IMG/VR virus record: IMGVR_UViG_3300005511_000008
Location: 1 to 49,875 of that record
Source of the DNA: a virus
DNA: 49,875 nt
Reading direction: 5' to 3' (one strand)
Shown here: one piece after another, positions 16,884-24,741 of the stretch
Numbering within the stretch: the first letter of the stretch is position 1
Layout: each line of letters starts with the position of its first letter
The notes under the pieces: generated by a model
What the model was told of the DNA's origin: nothing
The model's database searches: none
What the model saw: only the letters and a program-made list of their open reading frames with translations
Made by a program: the position numbers and the translations under genes

Positions 16884-18161
16884 ATGATTTGGAGCGGCCG
16901 GGACCCATTTAGATCGGCGCTGACGTGGGCGGCCTGGAAGCGGGGTGGAGGGGCGGCCCTCACGCCTGACATTCGATACGAAACGGATCTCCAACCCGTC
17001 TGGGTCAATTGGTTCTTCGACTCAGCGCCAGGCGCGATCTACAACGAAAGCGTCGCGCTATCGATCGTCGGCGCTGCCGCCTTCGCCCATGTTGCAAATC
17101 GCAACGCAGACACCCCATTGAGTGCGACCATGGGGCAATCATCATCCGGTCGCGCTCTCTTCTCGGCCTCAACCGCCTCCCCTGTTGCCGCAGCCTTCGC
17201 TTCTTCTTCGGCTGCGGCGCTCGCGCCAGCCGTGTCTCTGCTATCCGCGCTCGGCTTTTCCCCTGCTGCACGACAATCCGTTCTTTCGGCTTTAGCACTG
17301 CCTACCGCCGTCGGGGCGCTCACTTCCGGGGCAATAGCCAGCCGCACGTTCAACGACTCGATGACTCTCTCGACCGCGGCCCTGCTGACCAGCGCTGCAA
17401 AACGGACGTCCAACATCTCGATCTCATTCGAAGCTACAGGGGCCCTTTCGATCGACGCGCGCGCGCAAGTGGCTGCCGTGGTCAACCAGGCAGTGTCCGC
17501 GGGCCTCGTATCCGGCCTGGCTGCGCAGGCGATTACCGGGGCTATCGGGCTTACCGCAGCAATGCTCGCGACCGCGGCTGCTCGAACCAGTTCGACCGTC
17601 GTGGTTCCTTTGCCGGTCGCGGCGACCCTTGAAGCCCAAAGCCGCGCGATCATGTTGGTTTCCGAGGTTCTAAATGCAGCGGTGTCTCAGGGAGTATCAG
17701 GCGTGCTGTCGATCGCCAGAGGCATTTCGATATCTACTTCCACGGCAGTTAACGCCAGCGGCGGGCTTCGGGTTAATGGAACTATCGGGCTCCCGGCTGG
17801 GCTCGGCGCCGCGGCTGCGCAGCAGGTGGTTCTACCTTCCTATCTCAGCTTTGTCGCGACCTTCGACTCCACTGTTAGTGGACGAATCACCGCGAAGATG
17901 GCAACTGCTATTGCCACCCAGCTTGCGTTGCAGGTGTCAACTGAAAGCATCATTCCCGTTCGAGATTCGATCAGCTTGGATGGGCTCGTTGTTCGCTCGA
18001 TCGACTTGAATGGCACTCGCATTGGACCGCTCGACTTGAACGGCATTCGAATTGCAACGGTCGACTTGCATGGCGTTCGAACGGCGACGGTCGACCTAGA
18101 CGGAATTCGAATTGGGACGATCGACCTCGCCGGCACTGTGCATTTGTCAATCACAAATTAG
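16884..18161 (+). CDS. Ala/Ser-rich fibre-like protein with C-terminal decapeptide repeats
   Basis: A 425-aa low-complexity protein. The first ~60 residues look globular (Trp-rich, Val-Trp-Val-Asn-Trp-Phe-Phe-Asp), residues 60-340 are dominated by Ala, Ser, Thr and Val in irregular repeats, and the last ~60 residues consist of 10-residue repeats of the form Val-Asp-Leu-x-Gly-Ile-Arg-Ile-x-Thr encoded by 30-bp DNA repeats. Such short regular repeats can form a beta-solenoid tip. Position between surface proteins and a tail/decoration family gene makes a fibre or spike likely. No family is recognised. Confidence 0.65.
   Translation: MIWSGRDPFRSALTWAAWKRGGGAALTPDIRYETDLQPVWVNWFFDSAPGAIYNESVALSIVGAAAFAHVANRNADTPLSATMGQSSSGRALFSASTASPVAAAFASSSAAALAPAVSLLSALGFSPAARQSVLSALALPTAVGALTSGAIASRTFNDSMTLSTAALLTSAAKRTSNISISFEATGALSIDARAQVAAVVNQAVSAGLVSGLAAQAITGAIGLTAAMLATAAARTSSTVVVPLPVAATLEAQSRAIMLVSEVLNAAVSQGVSGVLSIARGISISTSTAVNASGGLRVNGTIGLPAGLGAAAAQQVVLPSYLSFVATFDSTVSGRITAKMATAIATQLALQVSTESIIPVRDSISLDGLVVRSIDLNGTRIGPLDLNGIRIATVDLHGVRTATVDLDGIRIGTIDLAGTVHLSITN
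17971..18150 (+). repeat. Six 30-bp in-frame tandem repeats
   Basis: Units start at 17971, 18001, 18031, 18061, 18091 and 18121 in exact 30-bp register. The first and last are degenerate; the middle four open with TCGACYT and carry a GGCATTCGAATT-like core. Each unit codes for one decapeptide of the fibre-like protein. Confidence 0.9.
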
Positions 18162-18172
18162 GAATCTAGTCG

Positions 18173-18736
18173 ATGATGAAACGCCTCGTGAGCCACCTGA
18201 TGAAGTCGACCGCACGCGTGGGCGCTTCTGCTGCATTGAACGCATTTGCGAGCGGCAAGGTGCAGATGAAGACCAATCACAAAGTCGAGTGCTATGGCGC
18301 CGACGGGAAATTGAAGTGGGTCGAAGAAATCCACAACCTGGTCGTAGACGTCGGACTGAACGACCTGCTCTCAAAATACTTCAAGGGCGCCTCGTACACC
18401 GCGGCCTTCTTCGTAGGCCTCAAGCTGACCGGTACCGTTGCTGCCGGCGACACCATGGCCTCCCATGCCGGCTGGGCCGAGAGCTCTGCCTACTCGCAGG
18501 CGAACCGCCCTGCCCTGGTTCTGGGTACCGTGGCTGCGAAATCGGTGGACAACTCAGCTTCGGTGGCCGTGTTCTCGATCAACGGCACTGCGACCATTAC
18601 GGGCGCCTTCGTCACGACCGATAACGCCAAGGGCGGCACGGCCGGCATTCTTTACGGAGCCTCAGACTTTTCCGCCTCGCGCGCGGTGGTCCCCGGCGAC
18701 ACTTTGAACGTGACGGTCACGCTTTCCGCAAGCTGA
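18173..18736 (+). CDS. Phage structural protein, probable tail/decoration family
   Basis: A 187-aa protein. Residues 30-80 contain a recurring phage pattern: Gly-Lys-Leu-Lys-Trp, then His-Asn-Leu-Val-Val, then Leu-Leu-Ser-Lys-Tyr-Phe-Lys-Gly and Phe-Phe-Val-Gly-Leu. The rest is Ala/Ser/Thr-rich beta structure ending in a short Val-Thr-Val-Thr strand. I have seen this family next to tail genes in many proteobacterial phages but do not know a proven function. A basic N-terminal ~25 residues precede it, so the true start may be internal. Confidence 0.7.
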   Translation: MMKRLVSHLMKSTARVGASAALNAFASGKVQMKTNHKVECYGADGKLKWVEEIHNLVVDVGLNDLLSKYFKGASYTAAFFVGLKLTGTVAAGDTMASHAGWAESSAYSQANRPALVLGTVAAKSVDNSASVAVFSINGTATITGAFVTTDNAKGGTAGILYGASDFSASRAVVPGDTLNVTVTLSAS

Positions 18737-18755
18737 TCTTCGCTCGCCTCTTCTC

Positions 18756-18770
18756 TCAACTAACGGGTGA
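18756..18770 (+). promoter_or_regulatory. Operator/stoperator-like element before the 82-aa gene
   Basis: TCAACTAACGGGTGA, one base different from the copy at 32681 and from that at 31409 when each is read in its own transcription direction. It ends 3 bp before an ATG, so its GGGTGA part probably also serves as the ribosome site. Confidence 0.6.
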
Positions 18771-18773
18771 TTT

Positions 18774-19022
18774 ATGCCGGCAATTCGAATGAAGCAGACC
18801 GTCGAGACGAAAATCTATTTTCCGATCGAAGACGGGGGGCCGCCCGTTCAGATCAATACGGTCGGCGAACGGATCATTTGCTTGTCGAGTGTCGAGAGCC
18901 GGCCAGAGCGCGGCGTCGCGGAGTTTCAGACCATCTGGCGGCTGCCGGAAGGCGCCGAACTGGATGTCGACGCCGAAGTCTCGGCCGAGCTCGTGGGGCA
19001 CGGATACGCTGAGGCAATCTGA
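18774..19022 (+). CDS. Small acidic late protein, unknown
   Basis: An 82-aa beta-rich protein with Gly-Gly-Pro-Pro and a Glu/Asp-rich C-terminus. I do not recognise it. Its ATG lies 3 bp after an operator-like element, and its last base overlaps the ATG of the next gene, so the two are translated together. Confidence 0.6.
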   Translation: MPAIRMKQTVETKIYFPIEDGGPPVQINTVGERIICLSSVESRPERGVAEFQTIWRLPEGAELDVDAEVSAELVGHGYAEAI

Positions 19023-19396
19023 TGCTGCTCGATAAGACGAAGGACGTCGAGCTAAAGGCGGGTCGAACTCTCGATATTCGGGTGTTCGTCCGCAACGTTG
19101 ACGGTTCGATTCCAAATCTCGCCGGCCTGACCGCGAGATGGTGGATGGGCCGAAACGCGCAGGCCACCGGAGCCGACATCTTCGTCAAGAAGGACGTCAA
19201 CTCCGGCGTCACAGTCGTCATCACCGACCCGTCGAAGCCCTACGTGCTCATCTCGCTCGCAGAGGCCGACACCATGAATGTCGAGCCCGGCGATTGGTAT
19301 CACGAGTGCGTTCTGTTCGGACCAGGCGCGAGCAGCGCTGTCGTCATTTCCGGCCGCTTCATCCTCAAACCTTCACTTGTCCGGGAGCCCTACTGA
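19022..19396 (+). CDS. Small beta-sandwich baseplate-like protein
   Basis: A 124-aa protein that opens with a Lys-rich segment, followed by Leu-Asp-Ile-Arg-Val-Phe-Val-Arg-Asn and Asn-Leu-Ala-Gly-Leu-Thr-Ala-Arg-Trp-Trp. This resembles the BppU-like or immunoglobulin-like domain common in phage proteins that begin with a diminutive 'gradient of absorption' strand pattern. Its family is not certain. It is coupled to both neighbours by 1-bp overlaps and sits between fibre genes and the lysis cassette. Confidence 0.6.
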   Translation: MLLDKTKDVELKAGRTLDIRVFVRNVDGSIPNLAGLTARWWMGRNAQATGADIFVKKDVNSGVTVVITDPSKPYVLISLAEADTMNVEPGDWYHECVLFGPGASSAVVISGRFILKPSLVREPY

Positions 19397-20259
19397 TGCC
19401 GTATAGTGTGAGCCGCACAGTCTCCGACGAGACTCTGAGTTCGATCATTCAAATCGAGAGCGGTGGCCGGCCGACCATCAAGGCTCGGACGTCGACCGCA
19501 ACGGGCCTCGGTCAATTCCTCAACAAGACCTGGCTCGATACTGTCAAAGTCCATCGCCCCGACGTGATGAAGGGGAGGACGCAAGCGCAGATCCTCGCGT
19601 TGCGTACCGAACCGCGGTTTGCGGTCGAGATGCTTGCACGCTTCACCGAGGACAATCAGCGCGTCGTCGGTATGTCCTGCACTCCGGGCGATCTCTATCT
19701 CGCGCACTTCCTCGGCGCCGAGACCGCTCAGCGCGTTTACGCCGCAGATCCAAACGCGGACGTTGAACCCCTGGTTGGCAAGTCCGCCGTCAACGCCAAT
19801 GCCAGTGTCTTGAAGGGAAAGACCGCCGGACAGGTACGCGCCTGGGCGGCGAGACGCATGAGGGAGTCCGCGGGCCGAGGTTGGGTTCAGAAATACTACG
19901 TCGGCGGTGAATTGGCCGAAGAAGTCGAAGAGCCAATCGAAGCGGACAAGGGCGTGCGTGTCGAAAAGACCATGAGCACGTCGCGGATCGCCCAGGGCAC
20001 CGTCGTAACGGGCGGCCTAACCGTCGTCGGCACGGCAGCCCAGATCGCGCAGTACGCGCAGTCGACGGCGGACACCGTGAGTGTGGCAAAGGGTGCCGCC
20101 GACAACGTGATCACCGTCGTCCAAACTGTGAAGCCGTTCCTCGGTCTCATGCCGGGGACCTGGATGGGGATCGCGATCGGCTGCGGCGTCGCTGCGCTGA
20201 TCGGCTGCGTCTTCGTCGGTTGGGAACGCTACAAGAAGCTGCGCGACCAGGGCGTCTGA
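19396..20259 (+). CDS. Endolysin: SLT lytic transglycosylase with C-terminal membrane anchor
   Basis: A 287-aa protein; ATG at 19396 overlaps the previous TGA. Residues 12-160 form an SLT-type lysozyme domain with Ile-Glu-Ser-Gly-Gly (catalytic Glu 21), Gly-Leu-Gly-Gln-Phe, and Tyr-Leu-Ala-His-Phe-Leu-Gly. The same string of motifs occurs in the tape measure protein at residues 1105-1260. A charged linker follows, then a single hydrophobic helix near residues 253-275 and a Lys/Arg-rich tail, so the enzyme is probably tethered to the inner membrane. There is no N-terminal signal peptide. Context with spanins downstream supports a lysis role. Confidence 0.85.
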   Translation: MPYSVSRTVSDETLSSIIQIESGGRPTIKARTSTATGLGQFLNKTWLDTVKVHRPDVMKGRTQAQILALRTEPRFAVEMLARFTEDNQRVVGMSCTPGDLYLAHFLGAETAQRVYAADPNADVEPLVGKSAVNANASVLKGKTAGQVRAWAARRMRESAGRGWVQKYYVGGELAEEVEEPIEADKGVRVEKTMSTSRIAQGTVVTGGLTVVGTAAQIAQYAQSTADTVSVAKGAADNVITVVQTVKPFLGLMPGTWMGIAIGCGVAALIGCVFVGWERYKKLRDQGV

Positions 20260-20546
20260 TGAAACGGGTCGCGGCAATCATCGTTCCCGATATCGATTAC
20301 GCCACACTTACCCCCGGCGCGATCGAGCTCCATGACGACGGTCTCTATTACGTCTGTCCGTGCGGCTGCAAAGCCGTGAGCTATTTACCGTTTAAGCCGG
20401 CGCCGTCGCCCTCGTGGTCATGGGATGGCAATCGAGAGCGCCCGACGCTCGAACCCTCGGTGCACCATCGGTTGCGAGATGCCGACGGCAAGCTAGGCGA
20501 AACTCACTGGCATGGCTGGCTACGTGCCGGCGTTTGGATGGCCTGA
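20259..20546 (+). CDS. DUF6527-like small protein
   Basis: A 95-aa protein with Tyr-Tyr-Val-Cys-Pro-Cys-Gly-Cys, Trp-Ser-Trp-Asp-Gly-Asn-Arg-Glu-Arg-Pro-Thr-Leu, Pro-Ser-Val, and His-Trp-His-Gly-Trp-Leu-Arg-x-Gly-Val-Trp. This order matches DUF6527, a short Cys/His-rich and possibly metal-binding family often found beside phage lysis genes. Function unknown. It starts within the stop codon of the endolysin. Confidence 0.78.
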   Translation: MKRVAAIIVPDIDYATLTPGAIELHDDGLYYVCPCGCKAVSYLPFKPAPSPSWSWDGNRERPTLEPSVHHRLRDADGKLGETHWHGWLRAGVWMA

Positions 20547-20548
20547 CG

Positions 20549-20812
20549 ATGCCCCTACTTCTCACGATCGCAAAGCTGCTCGGCATCAACGTTCCCCGCC
20601 TCACCGCCTACGCGGCAGTCGTCGCCCTGGTAGTCGGCGGCTATTTCGCTGTGCGTCAGCACTTCATCAACGTTGGTCGAGCCCAGGTCGTCAACGAAAT
20701 CGCGAGCAACAATAGGGAGACCCTTCAAGATGTCGATTCAGCGAAGTCGAAGGTTGACGATTGCCGCCTGCGCGGTGGCGTGTGGAGCACTATTGACGGG
20801 GTGTGCGAATAA
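20549..20812 (+). CDS. Inner-membrane spanin-like protein (Rz-like)
   Basis: An 87-aa protein starting at ATG 20549, just after the DUF6527 stop. A transmembrane helix near residues 18-35 is followed by a periplasmic charged helix. An embedded lipoprotein gene begins inside it in another frame, the arrangement typical of i-spanin/o-spanin pairs. The C-terminal domain is shorter than in lambda Rz and has a Cys pair (Asp-Asp-Cys and Gly-Val-Cys-Glu at the end). A small membrane protein of other function remains possible. Confidence 0.6.
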   Translation: MPLLLTIAKLLGINVPRLTAYAAVVALVVGGYFAVRQHFINVGRAQVVNEIASNNRETLQDVDSAKSKVDDCRLRGGVWSTIDGVCE

Positions 20813-21116
20813 GAGTGGCTTCACCACTTTCGGCGGCCAGGTCGACGGTGTCGAGCTCGGCGGCGTCTGCCAGGCCTTTCCGCGACCGGAATATCAGATT
20901 AAGGGCGCCACGCCCTACGATCAGGAATGGGCCGACAAGACGACCGAGGCAGGTGTCGCCGGCTGCAACTGGCAGCGCCCGGAGGCACGCCCGGCGCACC
21001 TGGCGGTCGATCCGCAGGCTCTCGTGAAGTTCGAGCCGCCCGTGCCGGCGAAGCCCAAGAAGAAATCCTTGTGGAAGCGCTTGAAGCAAAAAATCCGCCC
21101 CTCTGCGACGTCCTGA
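20730..21116 (+). CDS. Outer-membrane lipoprotein spanin-like (Rz1-like)
   Basis: A 128-aa protein. ATG at 20730 has AGGGAGA upstream. A Lys/Arg-rich start and hydrophobic core end in a lipobox Leu-Leu-Thr-Gly-Cys (Cys about 24). The mature part ends in a Pro/Lys-rich basic tail. It overlaps the upstream membrane gene by 83 bp in a different frame, like Rz/Rz1, but is longer than usual o-spanins and carries extra Cys residues. Role: probably joins the membranes at the last lysis step. Confidence 0.62.
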   Translation: MSIQRSRRLTIAACAVACGALLTGCANKSGFTTFGGQVDGVELGGVCQAFPRPEYQIKGATPYDQEWADKTTEAGVAGCNWQRPEARPAHLAVDPQALVKFEPPVPAKPKKKSLWKRLKQKIRPSATS

Positions 21117-21120
21117 GCCG

Positions 21121-21537
21121 ATGCCCGATACCGCAACAATATCGCTCATCATTTCCGCGGCTCTGTTTGCGCTGACGGTCTTCGATCGTGTTTGGGGCGG
21201 GGGCAGCCGCGCCGCCACGGCGCAGGCCGACATGAAACGCTATGTTGATCTTGAGGTGGCGGCGCTCCGGAAAGACGTGTTTCTGAAGCACGACACCAGC
21301 GAGGGAAATGTCGGCCAGGCGCTTCAAGCATTGAAGGATACCGCTCATCGAATGGAGCTCGAAGCGATGCAGTTTCGCGCTGTGTCGGCTGAGACTTACA
21401 TGCGGCGCGATAGCTACTACAAAGCGATGGGAGAGCTCAAAGCCGACGTGAAGGATGCGTTCGAGAAGATAGACAAACGACTCGAACGCATGGAAGACAC
21501 GATGGCCGCCAACCGTAAATCGGACAAGGGCGGCTGA
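21121..21537 (+). CDS. Membrane-anchored coiled-coil protein, holin candidate
   Basis: A 138-aa protein with one N-terminal hydrophobic helix (about residues 6-24) followed by a long charged coiled coil ending Lys-Gly-Gly. It is the last gene of the late operon, 4 bp after the spanin-like gene. A pinholin or a regulator of the membrane-tethered endolysin fits the position; a structural role is also possible. Nothing in the sequence identifies a known holin family. Confidence 0.6.
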   Translation: MPDTATISLIISAALFALTVFDRVWGGGSRAATAQADMKRYVDLEVAALRKDVFLKHDTSEGNVGQALQALKDTAHRMELEAMQFRAVSAETYMRRDSYYKAMGELKADVKDAFEKIDKRLERMEDTMAANRKSDKGG

Positions 21538-21720
21538 CTAGGTCACTCGCTGTGGCGACGACTCGGGCACGTACTCATAAGTTCGCCTCACGTCTGCTTT
21601 GAGGCGCAACCGGAAAACGTTAGCTCACTCTGAGCTTTACCGCTTTTGACCCGAAACGGACTTCCCCCAACTTGGCGGTACTGTCCCTCTCATTGCTATC
21701 GGGCAGTGTCAGCGCGGTTG

Positions 21721-21744
21721 GCGCCGGCGCCGAAGCGCCGGCGC
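21721..21744 (-). terminator. GC-rich hairpin with UUCG loop behind DUF1254 gene
   Basis: Two perfect 10-bp arms (GCGCCGGCGC) flank CGAA; read on the - strand the loop is UUCG closed by C-G. It lies 9 bp past the end of the minus-strand gene at 21754 and also between convergent transcripts. No U tract follows on the - strand; on the + strand a short T run follows after 7 bp. Confidence 0.55.
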
Positions 21745-21753
21745 GATCAACTT

Positions 21754-23202
21754 TTATTGGGCCGAACCCACCGTTGTTTGCGACTTCACGACCGGCGGCG
21801 GATTCCATTTGCCGGTCAGCGCTTCCGACTTCGGCGCGTACAGGCGCATCGTCAGATTGAATGGCGCCTTTGGCGCGGGAAGCCAGTTGGCTTCGAGCTC
21901 CTTGCCGGGGCTCGCGTTCTGGAAATAGAGGTCGAGCGAACCATCGGCATTGTACTTGAACGGCATCCAGCTGGAGACCGCAAAGCGGTTCAGCGTGTTA
22001 CCGACCTGGAAGCCCTCCTGATCGTAGAGCGTGATCGACCAGAACGCATTGACCGGCGGCGTGGCGCCCTTCTCGAAGGTGATGGTGTATTTGTTTGCGC
22101 CATCGAGCGGCTTGCCGGATTCATCGGCGAGATTGAGCGGATAGATGGCATCCTCGACCACGTTCGCGCCCAGCCCCTGCTGCGAGAGAATGGCCCGCTT
22201 CAGGTAGTAGTTGCCATAGACGCCCACCGTATCGGTGTTCATCGACCAGCCGTTGGCAACCCGCGCCAGCGTCGGCAGCTTCCAGGCCATCAGCTTCTGC
22301 GCATCCTGCGGTGCGGTTTCCACCGCCCTCTGCACGGTGGGATCGAGCTTGCCGATGTCAAAGCTCTTGCCGACCTCGATGCCGATTTTCTTCATCTGCG
22401 CGAGGATCGGCTCGTCGGTGATATGAGGCGGATGCAGCTTGAGCAGCTCTGCCGCATTGGCGAAATAGACGCCCGCCGACATCGTATCGACCTGGACCTT
22501 TGGCGGCGTCTTCATGTCGACGCTTGGGTCGGGCTTGAATTCGACCGGCTTGGGCGGTTTGCCATACTCGGAAAGAAGCGTGACCTTGTAGCCGGCCTGG
22601 ATCTTGTGAACTGCAGGATAGTCCGGCGGGCCGTCGGTCTTGGTTCGGCCGATCAGCCAGACGTAGGGTGTTGGCGCGTTGATGCGCTGGGTGTCTTTCG
22701 GAAGCTTGAACTCCTCGGCGAATCTGTCGCGCAGATCCGGCCGCCAGCCTGGGGGCGTCACCAGAAACGTCCCGGCCTTGGTGCCCGTCGTGCGCCAGCC
22801 TGGCGACGCAAAAACATCGGTCCACATGTCGAGCATTGGCAGCAAATAATAGCGTCCATCGGTATCCGGCGCCGAGATGACGACGGGCTCCTTGGTCATA
22901 TCCAGCCACGAGGCGGAATACAGCGTATCGAAGTTGGAGCGCACCACGCCTTTGAAATCCGCCGGCGGGTATTCGGCCACGTTCACGAACGTGTTCATCG
23001 GCCCCTTGAAATCGGTGGTGCCGTTGGTGAACTGCTTGCGGGATACGTCCATCGACAGCAGCGGGTAGAAATAAACATAGGCGTCGACAGCGATGGCGTG
23101 CGCCTCCTGTTCGGTGATGGGCGCTACCGATTGGGCTAGCGCCGTAGGTGCTGTCGCACCAAGGCAGAGAGATAACGTCAGTGGCAGGATTCCTCGAAAC
23201 AT
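21754..23202 (-). CDS. Secreted DUF1254/DUF1214 protein
   Basis: A 482-aa protein with a clear signal peptide (cut near Ala-Leu-Ala-Gln, about residue 24). The N-terminal half matches DUF1254 (Asp-Ala-Tyr-Val-Tyr-Phe-Tyr-Pro, Arg-Ser-Asn-Phe-Asp-Thr-Leu-Tyr-Ser, Tyr-Tyr-Leu-Leu-Pro-Met-Leu-Asp-Met-Trp). The C-terminal half matches DUF1214 (Phe-Trp-Ser-Ile-Thr-Leu-Tyr-Asp, Asn-Ala-Asp-Gly-Ser-Leu, Asn-Trp-Leu-Pro-Ala-Pro). The family is widespread in rhizobia and its biochemical role is not settled. In a prophage it sits as cargo beyond the lysis genes on the opposite strand. An AGGAGG-like site (revcomp of cctcctttt) precedes the start. Confidence 0.92.
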   Translation of the reverse strand: MFRGILPLTLSLCLGATAPTALAQSVAPITEQEAHAIAVDAYVYFYPLLSMDVSRKQFTNGTTDFKGPMNTFVNVAEYPPADFKGVVRSNFDTLYSASWLDMTKEPVVISAPDTDGRYYLLPMLDMWTDVFASPGWRTTGTKAGTFLVTPPGWRPDLRDRFAEEFKLPKDTQRINAPTPYVWLIGRTKTDGPPDYPAVHKIQAGYKVTLLSEYGKPPKPVEFKPDPSVDMKTPPKVQVDTMSAGVYFANAAELLKLHPPHITDEPILAQMKKIGIEVGKSFDIGKLDPTVQRAVETAPQDAQKLMAWKLPTLARVANGWSMNTDTVGVYGNYYLKRAILSQQGLGANVVEDAIYPLNLADESGKPLDGANKYTITFEKGATPPVNAFWSITLYDQEGFQVGNTLNRFAVSSWMPFKYNADGSLDLYFQNASPGKELEANWLPAPKAPFNLTMRLYAPKSEALTGKWNPPPVVKSQTTVGSAQ

Positions 23203-23297
23203 GTCGAACCTCCTTTTCTGATTTGTTGATTTTTGAAGTCGTCGCGCACGGCCTCGCTCAGACCTCCTTCTTTACCGCCGGAGATTTCCACGAGCCG

Positions 23298-23522
23298 TTA
23301 AGGATCGATTGTCCTGGGCCAATACATCCGCAGCATCGGAAGAAAGTCGCCCTTCGGAGCCGGTAGCCAGTTGGCTTCCTTGTCCACGCTCGGCGACTCG
23401 TTCTGAAAGTAAAGCGTCAACGATCCGTCGGCGTTAGGCTTCGGATTGTCGCGCGCGCTGACGGTGAATTTGTTGGTTACGGCGAGCATTCCGAAAATCT
23501 GATTCAATATTGAGGTGCGCAT
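23298..23522 (-). pseudogene. Truncated second DUF1214 gene
   Basis: About 75 codons that resemble only the C-terminal part of DUF1214: Asn-Lys-Phe-Thr-Val-Ser-Ala-Arg-Asp, Asn-Ala-Asp-Gly-Ser-Leu-Thr-Leu-Tyr-Phe-Gln, Asn-Trp-Leu-Pro-Ala-Pro-Lys-Gly. The N-terminal DUF1254 region is gone and the closing Trp-Pro-Pro segment is missing. It lies directly upstream of the intact gene on the same strand, so a former tandem pair or a failed exchange is likely. Confidence 0.8.
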
Positions 23523-23879
23523 GACATCATTCCTTATACAAAAAACGACGGAACGACTTGAAGCATTCACGCTTGGGCGCCGCGAGGGCGCGTATTTGCA
23601 GGAGAAGGTGCAACGTTGCCGCATCTAACACCAAGTGGCGCATGCGGAATCGAATTAGGCGTGGTGAAAAAGATTGCTATGAGGCGATATTGGATACTTC
23701 TTGATACCTCCTCGCGAGGGGAACTATAGCACAACCTAACAATGAGGGCCAGCCATGATCACTGCTTGGGCCTCAACCGCCAAAACCGGACAACCGGCAT
23801 TTCCGTGATTGCGCTGGACATCCAAAATCGGACGCGAATGGCACAAAGCAGCGGTCCAGGATTGTCCGCTCTAGGCCCG
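23523..23879 (-). other. Stretch with no gene seen
   Basis: No convincing coding frame on either strand. The frames here are short and lack a ribosome site. The segment may hold decayed N-terminal sequence of the truncated DUF1214 gene, but I cannot recognise any. Confidence 0.4.
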
Positions 23880-24188
23880 CTACTGAGGGCCAAGCGGACG
23901 TTCCTCCCTACTTTTGTGATACACGGCCTGGGAAGTCACGCGCTCCGCAATCGCTTGAAAGAAGCCACACTCGATGCCGCTAAACGGCGCGCTACTCCGG
24001 TGCATCGCTTCGACGACCGCGAACAGTAAGGCCGGATTGTCGTTGCTGTTCATATAGGCGATGCAGGCCTCACCGTGGGATCGTCCGATCTTGTTGTCGG
24101 CCGCCCAATTTCCCGTGGACTTTACATTCCAACAATTAGTTGTGTCGTCGCTGATTAAAACGAAAGGTAGCATTCCTAAATAGTCCAC
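23880..24188 (-). CDS. Small conserved-looking protein, unknown
   Basis: A 102-aa protein with a segment around Asn-Cys-Trp-Asn-Val-Lys-Ser-Thr-Gly-Asn-Trp and Gly-Glu-Ala-Cys-Ile-Ala-Tyr-Met, then Phe-Phe-Gln-Ala-Ile-Ala-Glu-Arg. It looks like a normal globular alpha/beta protein rather than a random frame, and I suspect it is a rhizobial hypothetical carried with the DUF1254 gene. The start codon is uncertain. Confidence 0.5.
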   Translation of the reverse strand: MDYLGMLPFVLISDDTTNCWNVKSTGNWAADNKIGRSHGEACIAYMNSNDNPALLFAVVEAMHRSSAPFSGIECGFFQAIAERVTSQAVYHKSREERPLGPQ

Positions 24189-24396
24189 GGCCCCGCACTC
24201 CCTTTAGCATACGCAACTTCTGATCTAATTTCTGATTATCAGAATTTCCATCCTAGTTTCGTTGGAGTCAACACATTTGTTCTCGCTCCGTTCTTTTCGA
24301 TCTTACCGTGATTTCGAGGATCAATGTTTTCGCCGCAAGGCTGAAAGTCGACAGCTAAGCTATTGTTCTTTAAAGGCATTTAAGACGGCCTGAGAC

Positions 24397-24741
24397 CTAC
24401 AGATTGCGAAAGTCGATCGGGATTCCGTTGAACTCAGCCGTTCTGATCGCGGTGGCCATGCCAGGCGAGATGCCGAGATCCTGGTAAACCACCATGCGGT
24501 CGGCTTTACGCAGCCAGGCGTGGCCGGCGTTGATCCCTGTGGCTCGCTGAACAGGATCATTGTCGTCGAGCACGCCGGGCTGCGTGAACAGCAGATGCGG
24601 CGCGATCGGCGCCTCCTGGTTGATGATCGCGCAGGCACGCAGGCACGCGCGCGCATAAGCGACGTTGCGCTCGATCTCGCCGGCATAAGGAGACTCGAGC
24701 ACGACGAGCGGCATGGCGTGGGGAGGTCGGAGAAGCGTCAT
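24397..24741 (-). CDS. DUF7768 / nucleoside deoxyribosyltransferase-like protein
   Basis: A 114-aa protein with Val-Leu-Glu-Ser-Pro-Tyr-Ala-Gly-Glu-Ile-Glu-Arg-Asn-Val, Leu-Phe-Thr-Gln-Pro-Gly-Val-Leu-Asp-Asp, Gly-Ile-Asn-Ala-Gly and Asp-Leu-Gly-Ile-Ser-Pro-Gly-Met. This is the pattern of a small phage family (DUF7768) related to nucleoside 2-deoxyribosyltransferases, which act on nucleotides or their glycosidic bond. It is the last gene of the leftward early operon and overlaps the methyltransferase stop by 4 bp. It lacks the Leu-Leu-Gly tail of its neighbours. Confidence 0.78.
   Translation of the reverse strand: MTLLRPPHAMPLVVLESPYAGEIERNVAYARACLRACAIINQEAPIAPHLLFTQPGVLDDNDPVQRATGINAGHAWLRKADRMVVYQDLGISPGMATAIRTAEFNGIPIDFRNL

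Noticed and set aside
12128-18161. Possible diversity-generating retroelement target in fibre genes
   Set aside because: No reverse transcriptase gene or template repeat is visible in the window.
21581-21638. Hairpins that might terminate the late operon
   Set aside because: Stems of 6-7 bp with no immediate T run; too weak to call a terminator.
21646-23139. A 497-aa open frame on the + strand
   Set aside because: It is antisense to the DUF1254 gene, whose family and signal peptide are clear; the + frame is Arg-rich without domains.
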